Of a stretch of 64,000 nucleotides of DNA, positions 1-9,598 are shown one piece after another. Numbering within the stretch: position 1 is the first letter of the stretch; each line of letters starts with the position of its first letter. The notes below the pieces were generated by a model that was not told the DNA's origin, ran no database searches, and saw only the letters and a program-made list of their open reading frames with translations. A program made the position numbers and the translations under genes. The stretch covers positions 124,001-188,000 of the forward strand of contig LATX02000176.1 in NCBI GenBank assembly GCA_001466705.2, read 5' to 3'. Source of the stretch: Moniliophthora roreri. Lineage: Eukaryota > Basidiomycota > Agaricomycetes > Agaricales > Marasmiaceae.

Positions 1-18
1 TAATTGAAAAGTAACCTA

Positions 19-840
19 TTAGGTGGCCTGGGTACTGTGTGCAGAATCAGACGGTGTTGGGTTGGTGGCAGTGACATTGGCTTCAGCAGCAGCAGCAGCC
101 TCGGCAGCAGCCTGAGCCAGGGCCAAAGCCATATCTGAACCTTCTTCAGGTTTGTTGCCAATAGAGTCAGCCAGTTGCAAAACTTCTCTATAAGAATGAA
201 ATCAGTGAAATGTTCGAAAGTAGTTCAAAAACATATCTGTTCCACCAATCCAGAGTATCTTCTTGCCATTTAGGAGGTCCTGCCTTGAAGATGGTGATGA
301 TGTTATGATAAAATGAAAAAAGATTGAATCCTCTGACAGTGTGAGACCAGATATTGTGAGTCGTGAGCATAAAGAACGCCTACAAGCATGGTTAGAAACT
401 TGAAACATGTGAATAGATTCAAATACCTGGCAAGCAATATAGGCGATGGATTCAATTGTGACTGCATTGATACTATCTCTAACAGTGTTGCCACCATCTC
501 CACCAATAGCCTCTGATAACTCCAAGGCAGCTGTTGGTTTCACAAGAATACTTCACCAGAGCTAGACAACACAGATAGTCAGTAAGATACTTATGAAACC
601 TTGCAGTACTTACACAGACCAGCAAATAACCTTGGAGGAAGCCAGGATAAAACTTTCCAGTCTGATAATCTTTGAAGCTGTAAAGGAATCCAAACAGGCT
701 CGTAGTCTTGAGCAGTAATCTTTTGACCTCTTCACACTACATACAAGGTGTTCTTTTAACATGGTTTTCTGATTGAGAAAATACTTAATCTTCCTGCAAA
801 GAGAATTTTTATAAAACCATATATAAATTCTAAATTTCAA
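19..840 (-). CDS. DUF6698-like protein, 3' part, 5' end unresolved
   Basis: Reading the minus strand, several exons carry the signature of the basidiomycete DUF6698 family. A segment TIESIAYIACQV (about 430-460) matches the family's conserved 'ASIAYVATQ' block. It is followed across an intron by NIWSHTVRGFNLFSFYHNI and then DTLDWWNRYVF (about 230-260), the typical 'WWNRxxF' terminus. The last exon is Ala-rich (alternating Ala/Glu around 70-130) and stops at TAA 19-21. Upstream (610-720) the frame SFKDYQTGKFYPGF fits the region before the conserved block. I could not connect the WWNR exon to the last exon with a clean GT-AG pair, so this may be a decaying copy. DUF6698 proteins have no known function and are often multi-copy in mushroom genomes, frequently near transposons, as here. 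Confidence 0.5.
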
Positions 841-1490
841 TTGTGTCCTCTCAACAAGAATATGCCTGGAGAATACTAAATTTTCAGCAGCAAAAAATAT
901 GGAATTTTCAAATTCTGAGAATTAATAGATAATACAATATATTAGAATAATTTCCATACTGAGAAAACATTAAATTTTCTCTGGTTGAAGATCCTCAGAA
1001 AGTACTGATAAGATAAGATAAAAATTCCACATTTTCTATTGTGGGAAAGTCAGAGAAAACATGAGGAAAACACTAGAAAAATAGTAGGGAAATCATGTGA
1101 AAACACTANGGGGGGGGGGAGTTTGTGTGTAGGACGAGATGAGAGTACAATGTGTTTATTGGGGGGCCCATTTGTGAGGAGTCCATGTAGGAATATAGTA
1201 ATACATACCAAGGATGCCACCCTGTCCTGTTTTAATACACCCCGCATTGAGAATGGCCTTGAGAAATGATAATTCACCATTACACATGTATATTAATACT
1301 GTATAATGGGCGCGGGGGTGAACGATAATTGCCGGCCACGTGGCGTTTTCGCTGCCAGCGCCTTCCCTCACGATCCCATTATTATGCTTCCCAGTGTCAC
1401 TCATTGATCCCTCTATTCACCTGCATTATAATTCATCCTTAGTTCACCATTTTTAGTTTCAGCTTCAGCATAATAATTCCTCCTTTCTTG
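841..1490. other. AT-rich spacer with no supported gene
   Basis: AT-rich sequence with an ambiguous base at 1109 followed by a G-run, suggesting poor sequence quality there. The short open frames on both strands at 1039-1404 lack codon structure or recognisable motifs. No gene is supported. Confidence 0.6.
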
Positions 1491-1493
1491 CCC

Positions 1494-2025
1494 GAGTTAT
1501 GATTCCTTTCCCGGTCCTCCCTCTGTCACCTTCTTGTCGACGTTATTTTATTTCAACCCCTTACCGAATTATCATTTACTTGGCTTCAGGGGGTGTCCTT
1601 TTATGCCAGGTGAGTCCTCTTGATCTGTCATCCATCTCTGAGCTCATTATCATTCGTTATGCAGATCCATCGATGCTGCCGCATTCTGTACTTTTTCTTC
1701 TGTGCTTTACTCAATTATAACGTGGTCCATGCTGGAATCTCTGGCAGTCATCCGGTGAGTACTTATCACAATTTAGGTTTACCCGTACTCATTATCATCC
1801 GTTATCTAATTCAATCAGCGCCGCCTCATTCCCTCAATTTTCCTTCTCCTGTGCCTTGCTCGATTATAATACAGTGTAAGCTGGAAGTTCTAGTGGTCAT
1901 TTGGTGAGTATGCATTACCATTCAGTCATGTCCGCACTCGTTATTATTCCATTCACAGCGCTTTTGCTCCTGGCCCTTTTCTGCGTCAGTCCCTTCTGTG
2001 TCGTTCTAGGCTGGAGTGTTCACAC
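1494..2025. repeat. Degenerate tandem repeat, period about 145-149 bp, about 3.6 units
   Basis: Units start near 1494, 1642, 1787 and 1936. Each begins with a (g/a)ctcattat-like block, continues with a pyrimidine-rich C/T stretch containing cttctgtgc-type words, then gctggaa, and the first three end in ggtgagt. Units two and three are plainly alignable along their length; the first and last are more diverged. Each unit therefore carries a splice-donor-like word, but no open frame persists across units. Confidence 0.55.
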
Positions 2026-2424
2026 GTTCACAATCTGGGCTTTGGGTGCATTGAACTAGCTTCGCCTTTGATTACAGAGAAAATTTCTATAAAGTCATGA
2101 GAGAGTTGAGAGTGTGTGTGAGTCAGGCCCGAGAAAGAGCATTTTCAGCTTCAAGCATGCAAGCTGCTATGTGGGCACCTGCAAAAAGTACATCACATTA
2201 TAATATTCTTACAACAGAATTATAAAGGTTACAATGTATGATAATAAATCCAGCTAGATTTCAAGTGTATTATAGCCTAGTTGCAATATATTGAAATATT
2301 TTAACTGCCTTACAACTTCCTTACAACTACATTACAGCTGTCTGGAAGGATTATATAACATTATAGCCACATTACAACCATATTACAACCCACATAGAGT
2401 CATTACAACAAGTTAAAACCCCAG
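2026..2424. other. AT-rich low-complexity spacer rich in ttacaac words
   Basis: The stretch 2190-2410 repeats ttacaac/attacaac many times, for example around 2318-2400. It abuts the pogo-like terminus at 2425. No coding potential was seen. Confidence 0.5.
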
Positions 2425-2426
2425 TA

Positions 2427-2780
2427 CAGTCGACTCCCTCTTAAACCATACCCCTCAGTTCCCAGGCCAAAGTATGGGCTAAGAGGAGTATGGGCTCAGA
2501 GGGAGTTTGAAAAAAAGGCTCAAAAATGATGAAAAATTGCATTTTGATATATTTCAAGTATCTATGACATTGTATAAACTATTTACAGGTAAAGAAATTA
2601 GTAATTGACTGGTCTACCATTGACTTAATGTCTTTGAGGCGGGTTTGACGCCCAAATGAAGCCAAAAGCCCCTCAAGCTTGCATGCAAATCCACCATCAA
2701 GTGCTCCAATGTATCTCTGCAATGTTGAAACTGCCTGGAGCACATCACGACGAGTGACGGTAATATGTTGAACCTAGAAA
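2427..2780 (-). pseudogene. Pogo/Tigger-like DDE transposon, terminus plus transposase C-terminus
   Basis: At 2425-2426 a TA dinucleotide is followed by CAGTCGACTCCCTC, the form of a pogo/Fot1-like terminal repeat. It continues into a self-complementary stretch (cctcttaa...; gggctcagagggag) up to about 2505. On the minus strand, about 2580-2773, one frame encodes about 60 residues: TVTRRDVLQAVSTLQRYI, then LEGLLASFGRQTRL, then DQSITNFF, then a stop. This matches the usual C-terminal tail of fungal pogo-type transposases, where a coiled segment is followed by 'SITDFF'. The catalytic DDE core is not visible beyond 2790. The element is probably truncated or interrupted by the neighbouring retroelement. 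This is family recognition from memory and was not searched. Confidence 0.55.
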
Positions 2781-2789
2781 AGACTCACT

Positions 2790-3460
2790 TTTATTCATTT
2801 TACACTATTTCTGAATTGGAACACTTTAATATAACACGAGATAACGGGTAATAAGGACTAGAGTGAGCCCAGTCTGCTAGTCATTGCCTTAGAGAAGTGG
2901 TGGTACCTTAGAAAGTACGAAGAGCTATATGATACGCTATACAGAGGTGTCTAAGCTGTACTTTCTAACCTATCTAAGTATCAGATCCAAAGCAGATCAC
3001 TCCTGAAACCTGTAGGGAATCTAACTATGGCTCAATGAATGCATTGGCTAGTTAACCAAGCTCTCAAAAGTGCTATCAATGGGATTTTAACTTCTACTTT
3101 ACTTTTCTATGACATCTGCAAAGTGCAAGCTGCAGTCAAACAGTACAGAGGTACTTAGAGAAGACATCAAAACAGAAAGACAACTTAGAACAGGAACGAT
3201 CATAGAACAATCCTCCTCTGAAGTCAATATACGGATCAGAGTCAAAGCAGGCGATCTCTTAATAAAGAATTCACCGGTGGCTAAACAATATGTGATGAGC
3301 AAACTAGGTACAAAGCCTACTCGGAAAGACAGAAATCACTTCCAAAGGACATCCACTACCTACAGACAAATACAACGAGACATATGAAGAATATCTAATG
3401 TGCAAGAAATCCTAAATAAGACTGAGCATGCATTGTCAAAGGAGATCAGAACAATAACAG
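2790..3460. other. AT-rich sequence between the pogo remnant and the gypsy LTR, unassigned
   Basis: A 92-codon open frame (3109-3387, plus) and its antisense shadow exist here, but neither shows a recognisable motif. This is probably degraded transposon sequence. Confidence 0.4.
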
Positions 3461-4507
3461 TGTGTTCTGACCTTGGAAAATTTGGCATCTAGGCCACTGC
3501 CAATGTGCAGATACTAGAAAAGGGAAATGCTGTCAAAGGATGGGACGGATACAGCCATCCGCTCGTAGATACCTGACTTAGAAAAGAGAAAATACAAATT
3601 ATAGAGTCTAGAACGCCTGGGGGCATAGATACCCACGTGGATATGGTCGGATACCCTAGTGGCCAGACTCTGTGACATCCAAATAATCCCTCTTTTAGTA
3701 TCTCAGTCACTCATTTGTCATTTCCTGAATTATCAGACATTATTTATAATTTTCTGTAGATATATTCCTGGACCATATATAAGGACAGTTAGATATTTGT
3801 ACATACTCAAGTAACTCTGCCCCCTCTGATTGTGAATACATGACAAGTTTGTTTGGTGTATAAATTTGTGTGCCATTCCAGTTTTGCTTCCTCACTACAG
3901 GCTCTGGAGATTGGTCCTGAGTGACTCCAGAGAGATAGAAATCTGATAATGAACTTGCATTGTAAGAGATAAGAGTAACATCTTGAGTGCGTTATAGCAC
4001 TTTTCTAAGAGAAACTTTACACCAAGAAGGAGCCTTGGGCACTTGGAGTGTGGCCTGTGTGTGTATCAGGTTGTGACACACTTAGAGTCTTAGCAAGGGG
4101 TGTGCCTGCACTGAACTCTTTGTAGAAATTGGTCTAGGACCTTTTCCAGTACACTGTGTGCTATAGTTATCTTGAAGAAGTCTTGAACTCCATAGGGTCA
4201 GACTATATTAGCTATTGAGTCTTTGTATGGGACTGTAGCTCTTGTGTTTGTGCCTTGTGCACTGTGTTCTTTGTGTTTTGTGTGTGTGTTTGTGATATAA
4301 AACATTTTAAAACTATATATACTCCTCTGGAGGTGAACACTTTGAAGTAGAACACTTCAATAAGAGAGAATCAACCTAGCTAAGAGTTTTGTTGGCATTC
4401 TAAGTGTGGTAACTCTGATCACGTCGATCCACACTTGCACAACAAACTGAGTTAGACTTTTGGAGGTTATCTTTTAGGGTAGTTTTCCACTAGTCTTATC
4501 TCAGACA
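3461..4507 (+). repeat. Putative 5' LTR of the Ty3/gypsy element
   Basis: Boundaries are inferred. The stretch begins TGTGTTCTGACC and ends CTTATCTCAGACA, giving the TGT...ACA ends typical of retroviral-type LTRs. It is followed within a few bases by TGGAGCCCACTGCGAGG (4513-4529), a reasonable primer-binding-site position. A TATA-like word (atatataagg, about 3774-3783) lies inside, as expected for a U3 promoter. No second LTR copy exists in the window, so the ends cannot be confirmed by self-comparison. Confidence 0.45.
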
Positions 4508-7500
4508 AATTATCTGGAGCCCACTGCGAGGGGTGGATCTAGAATACCAATTTAAGCTCTAAGCTATCGAGAAACAATCTTTTGAGGAGTATTTACTTCT
4601 TAGAAAAACACATCCAGATAATTCTGACAAGTTTGAACTTGAACCTGTCATAAAAAGGATAGAGGAATCGTCAGTAAGACTCTATCTTGACTGCTAGTTA
4701 TCCATAATTAGCAAAAGAATTAGGGATTCAGAATTGTCAACAGTGTCTGAACCTGAAACACAGATTCCTGGTGCATTTCCACTCCAGCCAGAGCAACTAG
4801 ATCAGCAACTGTGACAGGAGCTGTTTTGTTAACAGATCTGGTTGAATTCAATAGAAGCGGACTTGTTCGTATTGATTCTCAAGCCAGTACTTCGACAGCA
4901 ACTTCTAGAAGAAGTACTGCCCCATCCACACCTGGTAGAAATGTTGTTACTGTTGCTACCTTAATTATGGACTGAAACACTCAATTATCTAGAGTAGAGG
5001 TCTTAGTTGAAGAGTTTAATCTACTTCGAATATTTGAAAAAGAAATAGAAACCAAACAACCNCTGCGTACAGAATTGCAAGGGAGTAGTGAAGCCAAAGG
5101 CAACTCCTGGGAAGACTTTAAAAAGCTCTTATTTAAGGAATTTCCTGATTCAGCAGATACAGACAATGGATCGATGGATAAATTGTACCAGATAGTGTTG
5201 CACAGTCAATACATTGGGTTTGGTGGACTGGAGAAACTAAAGAAGTACAATTGAGCGTTCTTGCTCAAAGTCAGAAAGCTTCTCAAACCCCCAGCTCTCC
5301 TTTCAAACCATGCAGTGGTACAAACATACCTGAGCACCTTTGAAACAACATTCAAGACACATGTTCAACAGCGGATGGAGCTGTTTACACTCAATAAACT
5401 AGATAAAGAAAAAGAAGACCCTAGAAGACAACAAGATCCTTGGGAACTAAACGATGTTATCGAACAGGCTGAGATAGTAATGTCAACCAATTCAGGGAAC
5501 ATTTCCTGAGGAAACACATATGGGGGTTCCTATTCCTTTGACGAATGCGCAGGTCAAGGCAGCACAAGGACAAGCTCCTAGCCAGGCTGCGACAATGCCG
5601 GTCATAAAACAAGAAGAGACAGTACCATTATTGTTTCCTAAAAAGAAGGAACGGGATAGTGATATGTATAATTTGGATGTGGCAGCGACAGTAGATGTGC
5701 ACCAATGTACTATATGAGCACAGACTCAAGAAATTAAGAACTTAAAAAGGCAAATGTCAAGCTTGCTAGGTGCTCTGGCAACCCAGAAACCTCTTAGCCA
5801 AGGGACACTGATGTTCACTATGAACCAGGACATCCGAGGTAAACATGGACAGCCTATGATAGGAAGGGCTGTACAGTCCACAAGTGCTGGACAGATTTGT
5901 TACTGGTGTGGCAAACAAGGCCACATGGTAAGAGAATGTCCATCGCACAAACAAATAGTTAATGATGGGTGGCTGGTTTGGAACGAATCAGCCAATCACT
6001 ATATCTTAAAAGATGGAAAGCGACTACCAAAGCGTGAAGGGACTGAGTTCTGGAAAGACAAGGTTACTGAATATGCAAAGACTAAAGGATGGGTAACATC
6101 CTCAGACTCTTACTTCTTTCGTGGAATAGAAGAAGAAGATGAGCCGCCTAATGTATTTCATGCTGCAACAATGACAGCTCCTGTCTTTGAGGAGAACACT
6201 CTTCAACAACTAGCAGCAATGTTACAACAGATGCAGCTAAATGCAGCTCAGACCGATGTTACAAAAAACTGAGAGGCCCAGTGATGGGGACAGTAGCACA
6301 CAATGCCAAAGCTACTAAAACAAAATCCCCTGAGGGTAAAGGCAAATCATTAGAAATTTCTATTTCACCTCCTAGAGGTTTTGATAAATCCTTATATCAG
6401 GACCTAGAAAGTCTATTAAAAACAAATGCACAATCAAAGAAAGAAAAACCCAAAAACGAAGAGAAAGCCAAGGATAAGGCAAAAGAAACACATAGCGAAG
6501 AGCTTCCTACACCTAATAAAGTGCTACCTCAAGATACCCATCCGTTTGATAAAGTGAAGCCTATAGACAGGCCTCTGATACCCAAAAATCAAGCAATAGA
6601 AAAAGAGACGGCACATTTAGACAAACAAAAATGGGGTGGGAAAGTTTCAGAAAGACCCATGAAGAACATCAGAAGTTTGTCAGCTTTGGCCTCAATACCT
6701 GAGGAAGATACCTTAGAAACGATGAAGGCTCTGAAGGATGCAGTTCTTGACAAGTACTTAGCATCTGAGGTTCCAGTACCTTTAGAGGTCTTAGCCAAGC
6801 TGTCGCCGACCTTCCGAAGAACAATAATAAGAAGGTTACAACTTAAAGAAATAAAATGCAAACCTATTAAGACGTTTTATGAGTCGTTACCTCAAACTCA
6901 AGTTCTGGCACTAAGCCAAGAAGTAATTGATGATCTGGGAAACTGTACCTATGTAATCGAAACTAGTGACTTAGCTAGAGAAAGCTGGGAAGAGCATTTT
7001 GAAGTACTTAGTCAAGAAGTTGATGGAATGCCCGCTAGTGCGATAGTACAAAAGGGTGTGGTGGAACAGTTCTTAAATGAACAAGACTCCTCCAAGAGAG
7101 GAAGAATCATTATAGTGGCCAGATTGACAGAAGCACTGTGCTGCATATTCCCGAACTTAAACAATCATCTGGAGGTGATTGAGGCACTCTTAGATATGGG
7201 TTCTCAAATCATCTGTATTGATAAAGAAGAAGCGGTTGGCCGAGGAATTACGTGGGATCCAGCGACCTATATTCATATGCAGAGCATGAATGGCAGTCTT
7301 AACCGAACTCAAGGCTTAGCCAGGAATGTTCCGCTTATGATTGGGTCCATCACAATCTATGGTCAATTGCATGTCATTGAGTGAGCACTATACAAGATGC
7401 TATTGGGAAGGCCATTTGATGTCCTAACTAAGATGTGTACTCAAACTTTTGAGGATGGTCATATGGACATCACCTTAACATGTCCCAATATGTGGAAGCA

Positions 7501-9060
7501 GATAACTATGGGGACATATGAAAGAGGCAAAGGGATAAAACCAGAGCTTTATCAAGAGCCAAAGTTAAAAGATATGGCTCAGCCTGATGGTCATCCTTCC
7601 GAGCAGGATTGAGGACAGCACAGAAATGGCAGCCCTTCAGATCAACCAAATTTTCAGGGAACCTCGAGGAACTGTTGAACAAACGGCGAGAGGTTGTGGT
7701 AATCATAGAAATGGATGGAAATGAAACCCTATGTGTACGTGCATACAATACACCCTTAGAAAGGACTTTTATGCAAATGGAATTGGTGGAACTGTACCTA
7801 CAAGCGGCAAGTACCATGCCGGAAGTTCATAAGCACATAGAAAAGAAAATCAATACTTTCATGAGCACTTGCTTTACAAAATATGATGATAGGGATGCAC
7901 AATGCTTATTACAACAAGCAAATGGCATATTGGCAAAGCATTCGGAGTATGCAGGAATTAGGAAAGAGTATCAATGGACAGATGTTGATGTGACACTGCA
8001 TGTAATGTTGTCTGATGTACAACAATCAAGGGATGAAGCTATTAAAGGCAGTTGATCGGTCTTTGGGAAATATAAACCCGTAGCACTAAAAGTGAAGCCA
8101 GTTAAAGCGACTCTTCCACAAGAGTTCCATGTGCAAAGAAAGATAACTGGGGATCCTTTGAAAGACATGCCGGAATTGCCTACAAACCCATCAGATTTTG
8201 TAGACAGTGAAAGATATAACCAAGAAAGAAAAGGCATCATAGATAAGAATCATCCAGAAGGATTCTTGTGGCCTGAAGAGAGAAAACTTATACATGAACT
8301 AATGAAACTACAGGAAAAAGCATTCGCTTGGGAACCATCAGAAGGAGGTAATTTCCATACCGACTTCTTTCCTCCTGTAAAGTTTCCTGCCTCATGTGCC
8401 TTGGGTAGAAAGGAATATTCCTATTCCACCTGGCATATATGCAGAAATTTGTAAAATCATCAAAGATAAGATTGATGCAGGAGTATATGAACCCTCCAGC
8501 TCATTCTATAGATCTAAATGGTTCTGTGTCTTAAAGAGAGATAGAAAGAGCCTTCGACTAGTACACAGTTTAGAACCGTTAAACCAAGTGATGATTCAGT
8601 ATTCTGGTGTGCCTCCTGTGACTGCAGAAGTGGCAAATCACTTTGCTGGATATGCTTGTCTTGGTTTACTGGATATATGGGTTGGATACGATGAGAGACT
8701 GATAGATGAGGAGTCAAGGGACTTGACTACCTTTCAAACACCATTTGGACCACATAGCTATAGGCTAGTAAAATTACCTATGGGATGGACAAATTCAGTA
8801 CCAATCTTTCATGACGATGTATGCTATATCTTCAGGGAGGAGATCCCGCATGTAACTATGCCATATGTTGATGATGTATCCTGTCGAGGACCTCCCTCAC
8901 AATACAAGCGAATAGATGGAATCTTCGAAACGATACCAGAGAATCCTGGAATACGAAGATTCGTATGGGAGCACCTAAATAATATGAATCGGCTATGCCA
9001 ACGACTTAAATATGTCAGCGGAACCTTTTCGGGACCAAAGGTATTCCTTTGTGCCATCAT
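4508..9060 (+). mobile_element. Ty3/gypsy LTR retrotransposon, internal region, decayed and 3' truncated
   Basis: The order gag, zinc knuckle, aspartic protease, reverse transcriptase is that of a Ty3/gypsy element. The reading frame is broken by in-frame TGA codons (4973, 5252, 5715, 7382, 8053) and by several frame changes (near 5505, 6272, 7610, 8400). Homology to RT ends just downstream of the catalytic block at about 9050. RNase H, integrase and the 3' LTR are absent. An A-run follows at 9135. The element is not autonomous. Confidence 0.85.
4800..6272 (+). pseudogene. gypsy gag (capsid and zinc knuckle), broken
   Basis: The frame runs from about 4800 through stops at 4973 and 5252. It includes a capsid-like segment (LLKVRKLLKPPALLSNH, about 5261-5310) typical of basidiomycete gypsy gag. 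After a one-base frame change near 5505, in a TTT run, it continues to a CCHC zinc knuckle at about 5899-5942 (C-YW-C-GKQG-H-MVRE-C). The knuckle binds the element's RNA in related elements. The end at 6272 overlaps a frame change into pol. An ambiguous base lies at 5062. Confidence 0.75.
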
Positions 9061-9085
9061 TCTGGACCGAGACCTATCCAGATGA
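6278..9085 (+). pseudogene. gypsy pol fragment (aspartic protease-like and reverse transcriptase), broken
   Basis: A Lys/Glu/Pro-rich linker (6300-6650) precedes an aspartic-protease-like segment at about 7180-7225 (ALLDMGSQIICI). The usual D-S/T-G is here D-M-G, so a catalytic residue may be lost. A further conserved piece, LLGRPFDVLT, lies at about 7400-7430. Reverse transcriptase motifs follow: KSLRLVHSLEPLN (about 8548), GYDERLI, DLTTFQTPFG, LPMGWTNSVPIFHDDV, and the catalytic YVDDV at about 8863-8877. The fragment ends shortly after GTFSGPKVFLC (about 9051), where normal gypsy sequence continues into RNase H. The following residues to 9085 do not look like gypsy. Confidence 0.8.
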
Positions 9086-9134
9086 CAACCCATCCCAGTC
9101 ATCCAGGAGGTTCTCGAGGACGAGGAAGAAAAGT

Positions 9135-9158
9135 AAAAAAAAAAAAAAAAAAAAAAAA
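9135..9158 (+). repeat. Poly-A run (24 nt) near the gypsy breakpoint
   Basis: An uninterrupted A-run of 24 nt lies about 80 bp past the point where RT homology stops. It is either a simple repeat or a retrotransposition scar. Confidence 0.7.
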
Positions 9159-9159
9159 T

Positions 9160-9598
9160 ATTTCCGCGAGCAACGAAAATGTTTTTCAAGCGATAACAGC
9201 CGAGCGTGTTTGCATATTCCAGCAAGTCTTTTTACTCGCAATGATATGCGCATAGTCGGCAAAACCTCGGCTAGCTTATGGAAACTTTTTTTCTGTGTTC
9301 GAGAGGCGTCTGGACAAAGTTTTCCGAAGACGCTGTAACTCGATGAGGCTCGAACGTCCGAAGGCCTGGATATACTGCGTGTCAGCTCGTTCTAGAAATG
9401 ATTGGAGAACCTTGGTCATACCTAACCCCTGAATAGCTCGTGTTGTGGTACGCAGACAAGTTTCCGTCGAGTTCAGATTCTCACGGTCAGACTTGCCGTT
9501 TTGCCCTTTCATTAGCGCAAGTTGTGTCCTGGACATCATAATCCACGATAGCATTGTCATTTTAACTAATAATTACAATGACGCGCCCGCTGACTTCA
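9160..9598. other. Spacer downstream of USO1, unassigned
   Basis: This is the 3' flank of USO1. A 94-codon minus-strand frame (9276-9560) shows no motif and no splice context. Nothing convincing was seen. Confidence 0.5.

Noticed and set aside
3109..3387. A 92-codon plus-strand frame upstream of the putative LTR
   Set aside because: No retroelement or host motif; in AT-rich transposon debris with an equally long antisense frame.
9012..9338. Lysine-run open frames at the A-rich tract, both strands
   Set aside because: The residue runs come from translating a 24-nt A-run; no flanking homology supports a gene.
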